Shown: piece after piece, positions 18,442-27,111 of the stretch
Layout of the letters: each line of letters starts with the position of its first letter
Position numbering within the stretch: position 1 is the first letter of the stretch
NCBI RefSeq assembly: GCF_024460775.1
Contig: NZ_JANFYZ010000002.1
Location: 218,954-282,953 of the forward strand
From: Desulfovibrio desulfuricans
GTDB lineage: Bacteria; Desulfobacterota; Desulfovibrionia; Desulfovibrionales; Desulfovibrionaceae
Direction of reading: 5' to 3'
DNA: 64,000 bases
Notes under the pieces: generated by a model
What the model was told of the DNA's origin: nothing
Databases searched by the model: none
What the model saw: the letters and a program-made list of their open reading frames with translations, nothing else
Translations under genes and position numbers: made by a program

Positions 18442-20426
18442 TGGCTTCTTCCGAGCAAAAGGACGCTACAGGCGCGTCAACCAAGGTCAATCTGGCCCGC
18501 AGCGCTGTGGAAAAAGAACTTGCTGGCGAAGCCAGCAATGACTTTGGCGAAGTTGCGGGCCAGCAGGGTTTTGCCAGATTTGTGCAATACCTCATATTCT
18601 TTGGCTGCCTGCTCTTTGCTGGCTACCACTGCGTCACCACGATTTTTGGAATGCCGGTAGCCTATGTGCATCGGCCCATCCACGTCATGTTTGCCGCATC
18701 GCTGGCCTTTCTGGTGTACCCATCCAGCAAGAAGCGCGGGCCAGCGCCCCTTGATCTCGTGCTGGCACTGATGGCTCTGGCCGCTTTCGCTCTGCCAGCC
18801 ATTCAGGCAGACCAGATTGCAGAACGTCTGGTCATGGTTGACGACCTGACCCTCGGCCAGACCATCAGCGGCATTACTGCCCTGGTGCTGGTTCTGGTGC
18901 TTATTCAGCGCGTGGTGGGCATGTCGTTGCTGGTGGTCTGCCTGCTGTTTCTGGCCTATGCGTTCTGGGGTGCCCACATCCCCGGCATGCTTGCGCACAA
19001 GGGTTTTTCGTGGAACGAAGTGGTGGATTATCTGGGGTTTGGGCTTGAGGGCCTGTATTCTTCAGCCATTGGTGTTTCGGCTACCTACATTGCTGCCTTC
19101 ATTGTATTCGGCACCTTTCTTGAGAGGTGCGGCGCGGGCGATGTGCTCATGGATCTCGGCCGTGCGCTGACAGGTCATTATCGCGGCGGCCCTGCAAAGA
19201 TTGCTGTTATTACCAGCGCTTTTTTCGGCACCATTTCCGGTTCGGCTGCCGCCAATGTTTACGCAACGGGCGCGTTCACCATCCCCATGATGAAAAAGGC
19301 CGGGTACAAGCCCACCTTTGCAGGAGCGGTGGAGGCTGCGGCCTCCACCGGCGGGCAGATCATGCCCCCGGTCATGGGCGCAGCCGCATTCCTGATGGCG
19401 GATACGCTGGGCATACCCTACCTTGAGGTGTGCAAGGCGGCGGTGATTCCGGCTTTTCTGTACTTTTTCTCCATCCTTATGATGGTGGATTTTGAGGCTG
19501 CCAAGCTGGGTCTTGTGGGGGTTCCCAAGGAGGAGCTGCCCCGCATGAAGGATGTTGTCAAAAGACTCTACCTTCTGCTGCCCATTGTAGCCCTGCTTGT
19601 GATCATGATGCTCGGCTACACGCCCTTCAGGGCGGCGATGGCTGCGGCTGCGGCTGCCGTGCTGGTTTCGTGGGGCGATAAAAAGTTTGCCATCGGGCCG
19701 CGCCGTTTTGTTGAAATACTTTCCACCGCCGGGCGGCGCATGATTCTGATTGCGGTTGCCTGCCTTGGCGCGGGTATTGTCATCGGCGTTGTGTCGCTCA
19801 CTGGCGTGGGGCTTAACCTCGCCTCTGTGGTCATTTCCATATCCGGCGGCAGCACCATAGTCGCGCTGATTCTGATCATGCTTGCCTCGCTCCTCATGGG
19901 CATGGGCACACCTACCACCGTGGCCTATGTGCTTGTGGCTACCCTGGGGGTTCCCGCTCTGCGCGAGCTTGGCTTCAGCGTGCTTTCCTCGCATTTCTTC
20001 GTGTTTTATTTCGGGGTGATCTCAATGGTCACGCCGCCGGTGGCCGTTGCTGCTTACGCTGGCGCGGAAGTGGCGGGCGCCTCCATGATGCGCACGGGCC
20101 TGATCGCCTCGCGCCTGTGCAGCGTGGCCTTTATTGTGCCGTTCTTCTTCATGTATGACCCGGCTCTGCTCATGCAGGGCGAGTGGCAGAACATCCTCCA
20201 GGTTTTTGTTACCGCCACCATTGGCACCGTTGCTCTGGCTGGCGGCATGGAACGCTGGTTTTTCCGCCCCATACCGTTGCCGGTGGCGCTGCTGTTGATT
20301 GTGGGCGCGTGTCTGCTGATTATCCCCGGCAGCATCACAGACATGATTGGCCTTGGTATTGTATTTGTTACCGGCGCATATTGTAAAATGAGCAGCAAGG
20401 CCGTGCAGGCCCGTGCTGTTGCCTGA
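18441..20426 (+). CDS. TRAP transporter fused permease (4TM-12TM type)
   Basis: 661-aa membrane protein fusing the small (DctQ-like) and large (DctM-like) TRAP subunits, as usual in TAXI systems. Its N-terminal 60 residues are soluble, then many helices follow. Conserved DctM segments include GTFLERCGAGDVLMDLGRAL, EAAASTGGQIMPPVMGAAAFLMA and MGMGTPTTVAYVLVA. It is translationally coupled to the binding protein (TAATG). It uses an ion gradient to drive uptake. Confidence 0.95.
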   Translation: MASSEQKDATGASTKVNLARSAVEKELAGEASNDFGEVAGQQGFARFVQYLIFFGCLLFAGYHCVTTIFGMPVAYVHRPIHVMFAASLAFLVYPSSKKRGPAPLDLVLALMALAAFALPAIQADQIAERLVMVDDLTLGQTISGITALVLVLVLIQRVVGMSLLVVCLLFLAYAFWGAHIPGMLAHKGFSWNEVVDYLGFGLEGLYSSAIGVSATYIAAFIVFGTFLERCGAGDVLMDLGRALTGHYRGGPAKIAVITSAFFGTISGSAAANVYATGAFTIPMMKKAGYKPTFAGAVEAAASTGGQIMPPVMGAAAFLMADTLGIPYLEVCKAAVIPAFLYFFSILMMVDFEAAKLGLVGVPKEELPRMKDVVKRLYLLLPIVALLVIMMLGYTPFRAAMAAAAAAVLVSWGDKKFAIGPRRFVEILSTAGRRMILIAVACLGAGIVIGVVSLTGVGLNLASVVISISGGSTIVALILIMLASLLMGMGTPTTVAYVLVATLGVPALRELGFSVLSSHFFVFYFGVISMVTPPVAVAAYAGAEVAGASMMRTGLIASRLCSVAFIVPFFFMYDPALLMQGEWQNILQVFVTATIGTVALAGGMERWFFRPIPLPVALLLIVGACLLIIPGSITDMIGLGIVFVTGAYCKMSSKAVQARAVA

Positions 20427-20451
20427 GGCAGAGCATTAAAGGAGATTGAAG

Positions 20452-21375
20452 ATGGGAAGGTTGATTTATCCTGAAGGTTCCTGGGTAGCGATTGTTACCC
20501 CCTTTACCGAAAATAACACCATTGACCTTGGTGTAATGCATGATCTTGTGGATTTTCACGCCGCCAACGGCACCAGCACCTTGCTGGTGCTGGGGTCCAC
20601 CGGCGAACCCACTACTTTGACCATTGAAGAAAAAAAGACCGTCATCAAGGACATGGCCCGCTACTGCAAGGGCAAGATCCATGCGTTTTTTGGCGTGACC
20701 CACGGCGACACCGAAAAAACCATCGAACTTGCGCGCTATGCGCAGGAGCAGGACGCGGACGGCATCGTTGTTGTGGTGCCCCCCTATCTGTGCCCGGATC
20801 AGGCATCCGTGCTGGAATACCTCATTGATGTCTGCCTTTCTGTTGATATCAGCGTGGGCCTGTACAACAACCCCGCCAGAGTTGTGGCCAACGTCAATGC
20901 GGAAACAGTCATCACCCTGTTCAATTCCGTGCCCAACCTGGTGGCCGACAAGGAAGCCATGCCCAACGTGGGCCAGATTGCCACCATTCAGGAAGGCACC
21001 CACGGCGAGCTGCCCATCCTGTGCTGCGATTCGCCCGCCTACGCCCTGACCCTGCCCGTGCTGGCTTTTGGCGGCGCGGGAACAGCCAACGTGACGGGCA
21101 ATATTCACCCCCGCGCCATGGCTGAAATGTCCCGGCCCTGGAAGAATTTTGAAGACGTGCAGCGTACCCGCAGGATTTACAACGAGCTGCTGCCCATCAT
21201 GGAGGCCTGCTACGCTGCCACCAACCCTGTGGCGGTCAAGACCTTTGTGCGCCTGCTGGGCTTTCCTGTCGGTCACTGCAAGCGCCCCATGCGCGATGTA
21301 AGCCCCGAAATTCAGGAGGGCATGAAGTGGCTGATTGAGGAATTTGAGCTCAAAAAAATCTACAACCTCAAGTGA
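20452..21375 (+). CDS. DapA-family (dihydrodipicolinate synthase-like) lyase/aldolase
   Basis: 307-aa class I aldolase barrel. It has GSTGEPTTLT (substrate carboxylate loop), the catalytic tyrosine and arginine in YNNPARV, and the Schiff-base lysine in VADKEAM. Its place in a catabolic transporter operon, and the divergent loop VPPYLCPDQ, argue for a 2-oxo-acid lyase rather than lysine biosynthesis. This is an inference; the substrate is unknown. GGAG lies 7 nt before ATG 20452. Confidence 0.85.
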   Translation: MGRLIYPEGSWVAIVTPFTENNTIDLGVMHDLVDFHAANGTSTLLVLGSTGEPTTLTIEEKKTVIKDMARYCKGKIHAFFGVTHGDTEKTIELARYAQEQDADGIVVVVPPYLCPDQASVLEYLIDVCLSVDISVGLYNNPARVVANVNAETVITLFNSVPNLVADKEAMPNVGQIATIQEGTHGELPILCCDSPAYALTLPVLAFGGAGTANVTGNIHPRAMAEMSRPWKNFEDVQRTRRIYNELLPIMEACYAATNPVAVKTFVRLLGFPVGHCKRPMRDVSPEIQEGMKWLIEEFELKKIYNLK

Positions 21376-21424
21376 TGCCTCGTAGTTACGCTTTATAACT
21401 ATTACGGCGAGCATCGAGGATTTC

Positions 21425-21817
21425 ATGCAAGTAACAGAACTGACCCAGCCTAAATGGTACAAATTGCGCCTTGGTCCAGGCTCTGACCTGTTTCAGGGAC
21501 TGCGGGATTTTTTTGAGCAGCAGAAACTTGAACGGGCCTTTATTCTTTCAAGCATTGGCTCCCTTGAAAAAATTATCTGCAACTACCCCGTAACCTGCAC
21601 AACCATGCCGCCGCCGGTGAAATCCAAAACCATTGAAAAGTTCTTGGAAGTCAACGGCATCACAGGCGAAATGTGGCGCGAAAACAATCAGGTGCGCGTT
21701 CATCTGCACGGCTCTGTAACCCACGAGGGCGAAACGCTTTTTGGGGGCGGCATGGCTGATGGCGCCAAGGTGCTGGTTCAGGTTGAGATGGTAGTCATGG
21801 GACTGCTGGAACAATAA
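21425..21817 (+). CDS. PPC (DUF296) domain protein
   Basis: 130-aa single-domain protein. FILSSIGSLEKI, FLEVNGITGEM and VRVHLHGSVTHEGETLFGGGM match the PPC/DUF296 pattern, including the metal-binding histidines in HLHGS. Bacterial members are small trimeric proteins of poorly known function; plant members bind DNA. It lies in the operon between the DapA-like gene and the zinc-ribbon gene, and may be a metal-dependent enzyme or regulator of the pathway. Confidence 0.82.
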   Translation: MQVTELTQPKWYKLRLGPGSDLFQGLRDFFEQQKLERAFILSSIGSLEKIICNYPVTCTTMPPPVKSKTIEKFLEVNGITGEMWRENNQVRVHLHGSVTHEGETLFGGGMADGAKVLVQVEMVVMGLLEQ

Positions 21818-21834
21818 ATTTCTGGAGAAAGATC

Positions 21835-22020
21835 ATGCCTTTTCTTACCTTTACCTGCGAACACTGCAACAAGGTATCCCACCGTTTTCTGCGCCCCTCG
21901 CAGGTGCGCGGCACGGTTCTTTGCCCCCATTGCAAAAAGCCCATCACATCGGGCGGCAAATCCGCATCCGGTTCGCCAGCGCCCGCCAGCGGCCAGCAGG
22001 TAACCTGCGCCAAACTGTAG
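21835..22020 (+). CDS. Small zinc ribbon protein
   Basis: 61 aa with two CxxC knuckles, CEHC (8-11) and CPHC (30-33), followed by a Gly/Ser/Ala/Pro-rich tail ending in a lone Cys. TGGAGAAAGATC precedes the ATG, and it starts 17 bp after the PPC gene. No enzymatic domain is present. It may be a metal-binding or protein-docking accessory of the operon. Confidence 0.7.
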   Translation: MPFLTFTCEHCNKVSHRFLRPSQVRGTVLCPHCKKPITSGGKSASGSPAPASGQQVTCAKL

Positions 22021-22146
22021 GCGCATACACTCTTCATTTAATCCGGGCGCACCCCTTCCGGCGCAATGGATTTGCCGGATATCCGCTGCGGGAAACCGCA
22101 GCGGCAGGGGGAGCGCGCCCCGAAAAAACAAAATTTGGCGGATACC

Positions 22147-23061
22147 ATGCAGGAGCATGAACTTGTCGTTATCGGTGCAGGCCCTGCCGGAGCCAGCGCA
22201 GGCATATACGCCCGCAGGGCGGGCCTCAACGTGCTGCTGCTGGAAAGCGGTAATGGCGGCAGCCAGATATGCAATACACTTGAAGTGGAAAATTGGCCCG
22301 GTCTGCCCAATGTGAGCGGGCCGGAGCTGGACAAATCCTTTCGCGAGCATGCCGGGCATCTGGGTTGCATCTTTGCCAGAGGCGATGTGCTCGGGCTGGA
22401 GGCGCAGGGCGACCGCCAGATTATCCACACCACCAGGGGCGACTATGCGGCGCAAGCCGTCATCATCGCCAGCGGCGCTACCCATCGGCGGCTTGGCTGC
22501 CCCGGTGAAGATACGCTGACCGGGGCGGGCGTGAGCTACTGCGCCGTTTGCGATGCCCCTTTTTATGAAGGCGAGGCCGTGGCCGTGGTGGGCGGCGGCA
22601 ATACAGCAGTGGAGGAAGCCCTCTACCTGACCCGCTTTGCCAGCAAGGTGTACATTGTTCATCGGCGGGATGCCTTCAGGGCGGACAGCGTGCTTGCAGG
22701 CCGCGCCCTTGCCAATGACAAAATTATTCCTGTCTGGAACAGCGCCGTGGCGAGCATCAACGGCGGCGAGATGGTCGAAGGTCTGACCGTCCGCAACACT
22801 GCCAGCGGCGAATTCTCTGACCTTGATGTGGCGGGCGTGTTTGTGTGCGTGGGCATTGAACCCAATGCGGCATTTCTTGATACGCGTTTTCAGCGCACGG
22901 ATGGCGGCTGGCTGGCTACGGATGCCCATTTGCGCACGTCTGTTCCGGGTGTTTTTGCAGCGGGCGACGTGCGCGACACGCCTTTGCGCCAGATTGTCAC
23001 GGCGGCGGCAGACGGCGCGCTGGCCGCCATTTCCGCCTATCACTGGCTGCAATCCCGGTAG
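22147..23061 (+). CDS. trxB: Thioredoxin reductase
   Basis: 304-aa FAD/NADPH enzyme. It has FAD-binding IGAGPAGASAGIYARRAG, the redox-active site SYCAVCDAPF (CAVC instead of the usual CATC), NADPH motif VVGGGNTAVEEALYL, and the C-terminal VFAAGDVRDTPLRQIVTAAADGA. The start is placed at MQEHELVV; an upstream in-frame start at 22066 adds a non-conserved 27 residues. The adjacent thioredoxin gene is its likely partner. Confidence 0.93.
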   Translation: MQEHELVVIGAGPAGASAGIYARRAGLNVLLLESGNGGSQICNTLEVENWPGLPNVSGPELDKSFREHAGHLGCIFARGDVLGLEAQGDRQIIHTTRGDYAAQAVIIASGATHRRLGCPGEDTLTGAGVSYCAVCDAPFYEGEAVAVVGGGNTAVEEALYLTRFASKVYIVHRRDAFRADSVLAGRALANDKIIPVWNSAVASINGGEMVEGLTVRNTASGEFSDLDVAGVFVCVGIEPNAAFLDTRFQRTDGGWLATDAHLRTSVPGVFAAGDVRDTPLRQIVTAAADGALAAISAYHWLQSR

Positions 23062-23151
23062 CGATTTTAAGCCGTTGCGGCCCTCGCGGCCTGCGGCTGT
23101 GCAGAAAAATAAACGCCGTCTGCGGTACGGCAGATCGGCAAGGAGATTCCC

Positions 23152-23472
23152 ATGCTTGCAATAGACAGAGACAGTTTTGAACAGGAAGTGCTGCAAAGCA
23201 GCGAGCCGGTAGTTGTGGAATTCTGGGGCGAGCAGTGCTCCGTTTGCGTGGCCATGATGCCGGAAGTGGAAGACCTGGCGAAAAGTTTTGAAGGTCGGGT
23301 CAAGTTCTGCAAAATACCCATTGCCGGAAGCCGCAGGCTCTGCATTGAACTCAAGATCATGACCGTGCCTGTGTTCCTGTTCTACAAAAATGGCGAACTG
23401 GTTGACCGCGTCGCCAATCAGGATCTGAGCGTGGAAAACATCCGGGCCAAGGCGGAATCCCTGCTGAAATAG
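23152..23472 (+). CDS. Thioredoxin-like protein with CSVC active site
   Basis: 106-aa thioredoxin fold. VVVEFWGEQCSVCVAMMPEVEDLA aligns with the active-site helix, with CSVC for CGPC, and the cis-proline segment is MTVPVFLFYKNG. The altered dipeptide between the cysteines will change redox potential and partner choice. It lies 90 bp after the reductase, so the two probably form a dedicated pair for this pathway. Confidence 0.9.
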   Translation: MLAIDRDSFEQEVLQSSEPVVVEFWGEQCSVCVAMMPEVEDLAKSFEGRVKFCKIPIAGSRRLCIELKIMTVPVFLFYKNGELVDRVANQDLSVENIRAKAESLLK

Positions 23473-23582
23473 CCTTAAAGGGCGGCGCAATGGTGCTGGC
23501 TGATTCTTCTCCCTGACCGCAGGCAGACCAAGGACAATACAAACTGGCATGGGGCATATCAGCGTTCGCTTACTGGGCGCGA

Positions 23583-24863
23583 ATGACCATGATGGATACT
23601 ATGGATACACACGCAAAATATCTCGAAGTGCTGCGCGAAGAGCTGATCCCGGCCCAGGGCTGCACCGAACCCATTGCCATTGCCTTTGCCGGAGCGTTGG
23701 CCACCAAGGTTCTCGGAGTTTTTCCCGAGCGTCTGACGGTGGCCTGCAGCGGGAACATGATCAAGAACGCCAAGAGCGTTGTCGTGCCCAATTCCGGCGG
23801 GCAGAAGGGCATTGCCGTTGCCGCCACGCTCGGCGCTGTGGGGGGCAATCCCGATTTGCAGTTGCAGGTGCTCACTCCCGTTACGCCCGCTGATGCGGAG
23901 CGCGCCCGGCAGCTTGCGGCGGTGGGGTTCTGCACGGTGGAGCTGCTCAAGAGCATTGTTAACCTGCACATCCAGGTGACGGCGGTGGCTGGCGACAGCA
24001 GTGCCGTGGTGGAAATTGCCGAAGAGCACACCAACGTGGTGCGCATTGAAAAGAACGGCAAGATTCTTGAGGGTGGGGAATACAAGCCTGATGTGCAGGG
24101 CCATGAAGAAAGCCGGGCTTTTATGAGCATCGCCGGGATTCTTGATTTTGCGGAAAACTGCAATATCGATGATGTGCGCGATATTCTGGACAAGCAGATT
24201 CTGTGCAACAGCAATATTGCCGTTGAAGGCCTGAGCCATCAGTATTCCATGGGCGTTGGCCGCTCACTGCTTGATTCGCGCGGCAGCGATGTACGCACCC
24301 GCGCCACGGCGGTGGCCGCCGCTGGCTCCGATGCCCGCATGGGCGGCAGCGATTTGCCGGTTATCATCAATTCCGGCAGCGGCAATCAGGGCATCACGGT
24401 TTCGCTTCCGGTCATTGAATACGCCCGCGAACTGGGCCTGCCGGACGAAAAGCTTTACCGGGCCTTACTCATCAGCAATCTTGTGGCCATACACAACAAG
24501 TCGGGCATTGGCAGGCTCTCGGCCTACTGCGGTGCTGTCAGCGCCGCCTGCGGCAGCGGGGCGGCCATTACCTGGATGCACGGCGGCAGTTATCAACAGA
24601 TTGCCGACACCATCATCAATACCCTGGTCAATGTGTCGGGCATTGTGTGCGATGGCGCCAAAAGCTCGTGCGCGGCCAAAATTTCATCGGCAGTGGATGC
24701 CGCCATCACTGCCCACGATCTCTCCATGCAGGGCAAGGTTTTTCCTGCGGGCGAGGGCATTGTGAAAGGCGATGTGGAAGAAACCATCCGCAGCGTTTCC
24801 CGCTTGGCTCGCGAGGGCATGCGCGAAACAGATATTGAAGTGCTGCACATCATGATTGATTAG
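23583..24863 (+). CDS. L-cysteine desulfidase, CyuA/UPF0597 family
   Basis: 426-aa iron-sulfur enzyme. The family converts L-cysteine to pyruvate, ammonia and sulfide (some act as serine deaminases). Conserved cysteines lie in PAQGCTEPIAIAFA, AYCGAVSAACGSGAA and CDGAKSSCAAKI, and NSGSGNQGI forms part of the substrate site. Several close start codons exist (23583, 23589, 23592, 23601) and none has a clear ribosome site. It is the last gene of the operon, followed by a terminator. Confidence 0.88.
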   Translation: MTMMDTMDTHAKYLEVLREELIPAQGCTEPIAIAFAGALATKVLGVFPERLTVACSGNMIKNAKSVVVPNSGGQKGIAVAATLGAVGGNPDLQLQVLTPVTPADAERARQLAAVGFCTVELLKSIVNLHIQVTAVAGDSSAVVEIAEEHTNVVRIEKNGKILEGGEYKPDVQGHEESRAFMSIAGILDFAENCNIDDVRDILDKQILCNSNIAVEGLSHQYSMGVGRSLLDSRGSDVRTRATAVAAAGSDARMGGSDLPVIINSGSGNQGITVSLPVIEYARELGLPDEKLYRALLISNLVAIHNKSGIGRLSAYCGAVSAACGSGAAITWMHGGSYQQIADTIINTLVNVSGIVCDGAKSSCAAKISSAVDAAITAHDLSMQGKVFPAGEGIVKGDVEETIRSVSRLAREGMRETDIEVLHIMID

Positions 24864-25360
24864 GCGGCGGGTCCGCGCATAGTCTTGGGCCTGCTTCAGA
24901 TTTGGGCGCGCTGTGTTTGCTGCGCGCTTGCCGCGCCTGCCGGGTTTGGCCTGACAGGCGCGGTTGCTTTTGTGGCGGATGGTCAGCCACTCTCGGTTTT
25001 GCGCAGGGCGCGTCTTTGCTGGAGCGCGAGGCCACTTGAAAAAGAATCCGCTAACGGATAGGCTCATATATTACACGAGCGCCCAGTGCATTGGCGAGTC
25101 TGGTGGGCCTGAGGGCCTTCCCGGTCTTACTGAAAGCTCCGCCCTGCACGGTGTGCGCGGCAAACCGCAAAAATCTGCGGCCTGCCAGCACGGGGCAATC
25201 GTTTTATCCGCCTGACGGAGCTGCCGTTTTGGCGGCGCAAACCCTAGGCCTGCACGGCCGGGTTTGTCATCAATCCAGCGCGCCCATTTGGCGCGCGCTT
25301 CGCCCCGCGTTATCTCAAACGCCGCAGGGCCGGAAGCGTCACCAAATTTTGAGGAGCATC
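24864..25360 (+). other. Intergenic region before ettA
   Basis: About 500 bp between the desulfidase and ettA. It holds a terminator near its left end. The rest shows no credible gene; in-frame codons leading into ettA are not conserved protein and give no ribosome site. Confidence 0.6.
24931..24972 (+). terminator. Terminator of the TAXI-desulfidase operon
   Basis: 9-bp GC-rich stem CCGCGCCTG/CAGGCGCGG with a 15-nt loop, followed by TTGCTTTTG, 67 bp after the desulfidase stop. Confidence 0.65.
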
Positions 25361-27043
25361 ATGAGTAACGAACCGGACAAGATTATTTATTCCATGATCC
25401 GCGTCACCAAGCGTCATGGCCAGAAGGAAGTGCTGAAAGACGTTTCTCTTTCGTACTTCTACGGGGCCAAAATCGGCGTGCTTGGTCTGAACGGCGCGGG
25501 TAAATCCAGCCTGCTGCGCATTCTGGCGGGCGTGGATCAGGCCTTTGACGGCAAGACCGTGCTGGCCCCGGGCTACACCATCGGCTATCTGGAACAGGAG
25601 CCGCTCAAGGACGAAACCCGCACTGTGCGCGAAGTGGTTGAAGACGGCGTGAGCAACCTCACCGCCATTGCCCGCGAATTTGAAGAAATCAACGCCAAGT
25701 TCGCCGAGCCTATGGAAGCGGACGAGATGGACGCCCTCATTGCCCGTCAGGCCGAAGTGCAGGAACTCATGGACGCCAAGAACGTCTGGGATCTGGATTC
25801 GCGCCTTGAAATGGCCATGGACGCCCTGCGCTGCCCCCCCGGCGACATGCCCGTTGCCCAGATTTCGGGCGGCGAGCGCCGCCGCGTGGCCCTGTGCCGC
25901 CTGCTGCTTGAATCGCCCGACATTCTGCTGCTTGACGAACCCACCAACCACCTTGACGCCGAGTCGGTGGCCTGGCTGGAACGCTTCCTTTCCACCTTCC
26001 CCGGTACAGTCATTGCCGTTACCCATGACCGCTACTTCCTCGATAACGTGGCGGGCTGGATTCTGGAGCTGGACCGTGGCCGTGGCATTCCGTGGAAGGG
26101 CAACTATTCTTCCTGGCTGGAGCAGAAGCAGAAGCGCCTCGCCAACGAAGAAAGAACCGAAGCCGACCGCCAGAAGACCCTGCAACGCGAACTGGAGTGG
26201 GTGCGCATGTCGCCCAAGGGCCGTCACGCCAAGGGCAAGGCGCGTCTTAACGCCTACGAGGCCATGCTCTCGCACGAGAGTGAAAAACGCGCGCCCGATC
26301 TGGAAATCTACATTCCGCCGGGACAGCGCCTTGGCAAGGTCGTCTTTGAGCTTGAAGGCGTCAGCAAGGGCATGGGCGACAGGGAACTGATGGAAAACGT
26401 CAACGCCATCATCCCCCCCGGCGCCATTGTGGGCATTATCGGCCCCAACGGCGCGGGTAAGACCACCCTGTTCAAGATGCTTGTGGGGCAGGAAAAGCCC
26501 GACACCGGCACGCTCAAGGTGGGCGAAACAGTGCAGTTTGCCTATGTGGATCAGGGCCGCGAATCGCTCACACCCGGCAAGACCGTGTATGAGGTCATCA
26601 GCGACGGCGCTGAAACCATCAAGCTGGGCGGGCGCGAAGTCAACGCCCGCGCCTACTGCACGCGCTTCAACTTCCACGGCGCTGACCAGCAGAAGAAGGT
26701 GGACGTGCTTTCGGGTGGTGAACGCAACCGCGTACACCTGGCCTGCATGCTCAAGTCCGGCGCAAACGTGCTGCTGCTTGACGAACCCACCAACGATATT
26801 GACGTAAACACCATGCGCGCCCTTGAAGACGCGCTGGACAACTTTGCCGGTTGCGTGCTGGTCATCAGCCATGACCGCTGGTTCCTCGACCGCGTGGCCA
26901 CGCACATCATGGCCTTTGAAGGCGATTCCAGCGTGGTGTTTTATGAAGGCAACTATACGGACTACGAAGAAGACCGTAAGAAGCGGCTCGGCAAAGATGC
27001 CGACACGCCGCACCGCATCAAGTACCGCAAACTGACGCGTTAG
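25361..27043 (+). CDS. ettA: Energy-dependent translational throttle protein EttA (ABC-F)
   Basis: 560-aa soluble tandem ABC ATPase acting on the ribosomal E site. Walker A motifs are GLNGAGKSS and GPNGAGKTT, and signatures are SGGERRR and SGGERNR. The inter-domain arm region contains the EttA-type WVRMSPKGRHAKGKARL. The C-terminus has no membrane part. Start ATG 25361 follows GAGGAGCATC; upstream in-frame codons are not family sequence. Confidence 0.95.
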   Translation: MSNEPDKIIYSMIRVTKRHGQKEVLKDVSLSYFYGAKIGVLGLNGAGKSSLLRILAGVDQAFDGKTVLAPGYTIGYLEQEPLKDETRTVREVVEDGVSNLTAIAREFEEINAKFAEPMEADEMDALIARQAEVQELMDAKNVWDLDSRLEMAMDALRCPPGDMPVAQISGGERRRVALCRLLLESPDILLLDEPTNHLDAESVAWLERFLSTFPGTVIAVTHDRYFLDNVAGWILELDRGRGIPWKGNYSSWLEQKQKRLANEERTEADRQKTLQRELEWVRMSPKGRHAKGKARLNAYEAMLSHESEKRAPDLEIYIPPGQRLGKVVFELEGVSKGMGDRELMENVNAIIPPGAIVGIIGPNGAGKTTLFKMLVGQEKPDTGTLKVGETVQFAYVDQGRESLTPGKTVYEVISDGAETIKLGGREVNARAYCTRFNFHGADQQKKVDVLSGGERNRVHLACMLKSGANVLLLDEPTNDIDVNTMRALEDALDNFAGCVLVISHDRWFLDRVATHIMAFEGDSSVVFYEGNYTDYEEDRKKRLGKDADTPHRIKYRKLTR

Positions 27044-27111
27044 CCGCCCGCCGCCGCGCTGCATCTTGCGGCGCGGCGGCTTTGTATGCGGCGGTTTTCG
27101 CCGGAGGGCCA

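Noticed and set aside
21778..23550. Minus-strand open frame of 590 codons opposite trxB and thioredoxin
   Set aside because: Antisense to genes with conserved active sites; no ribosome site or domain.
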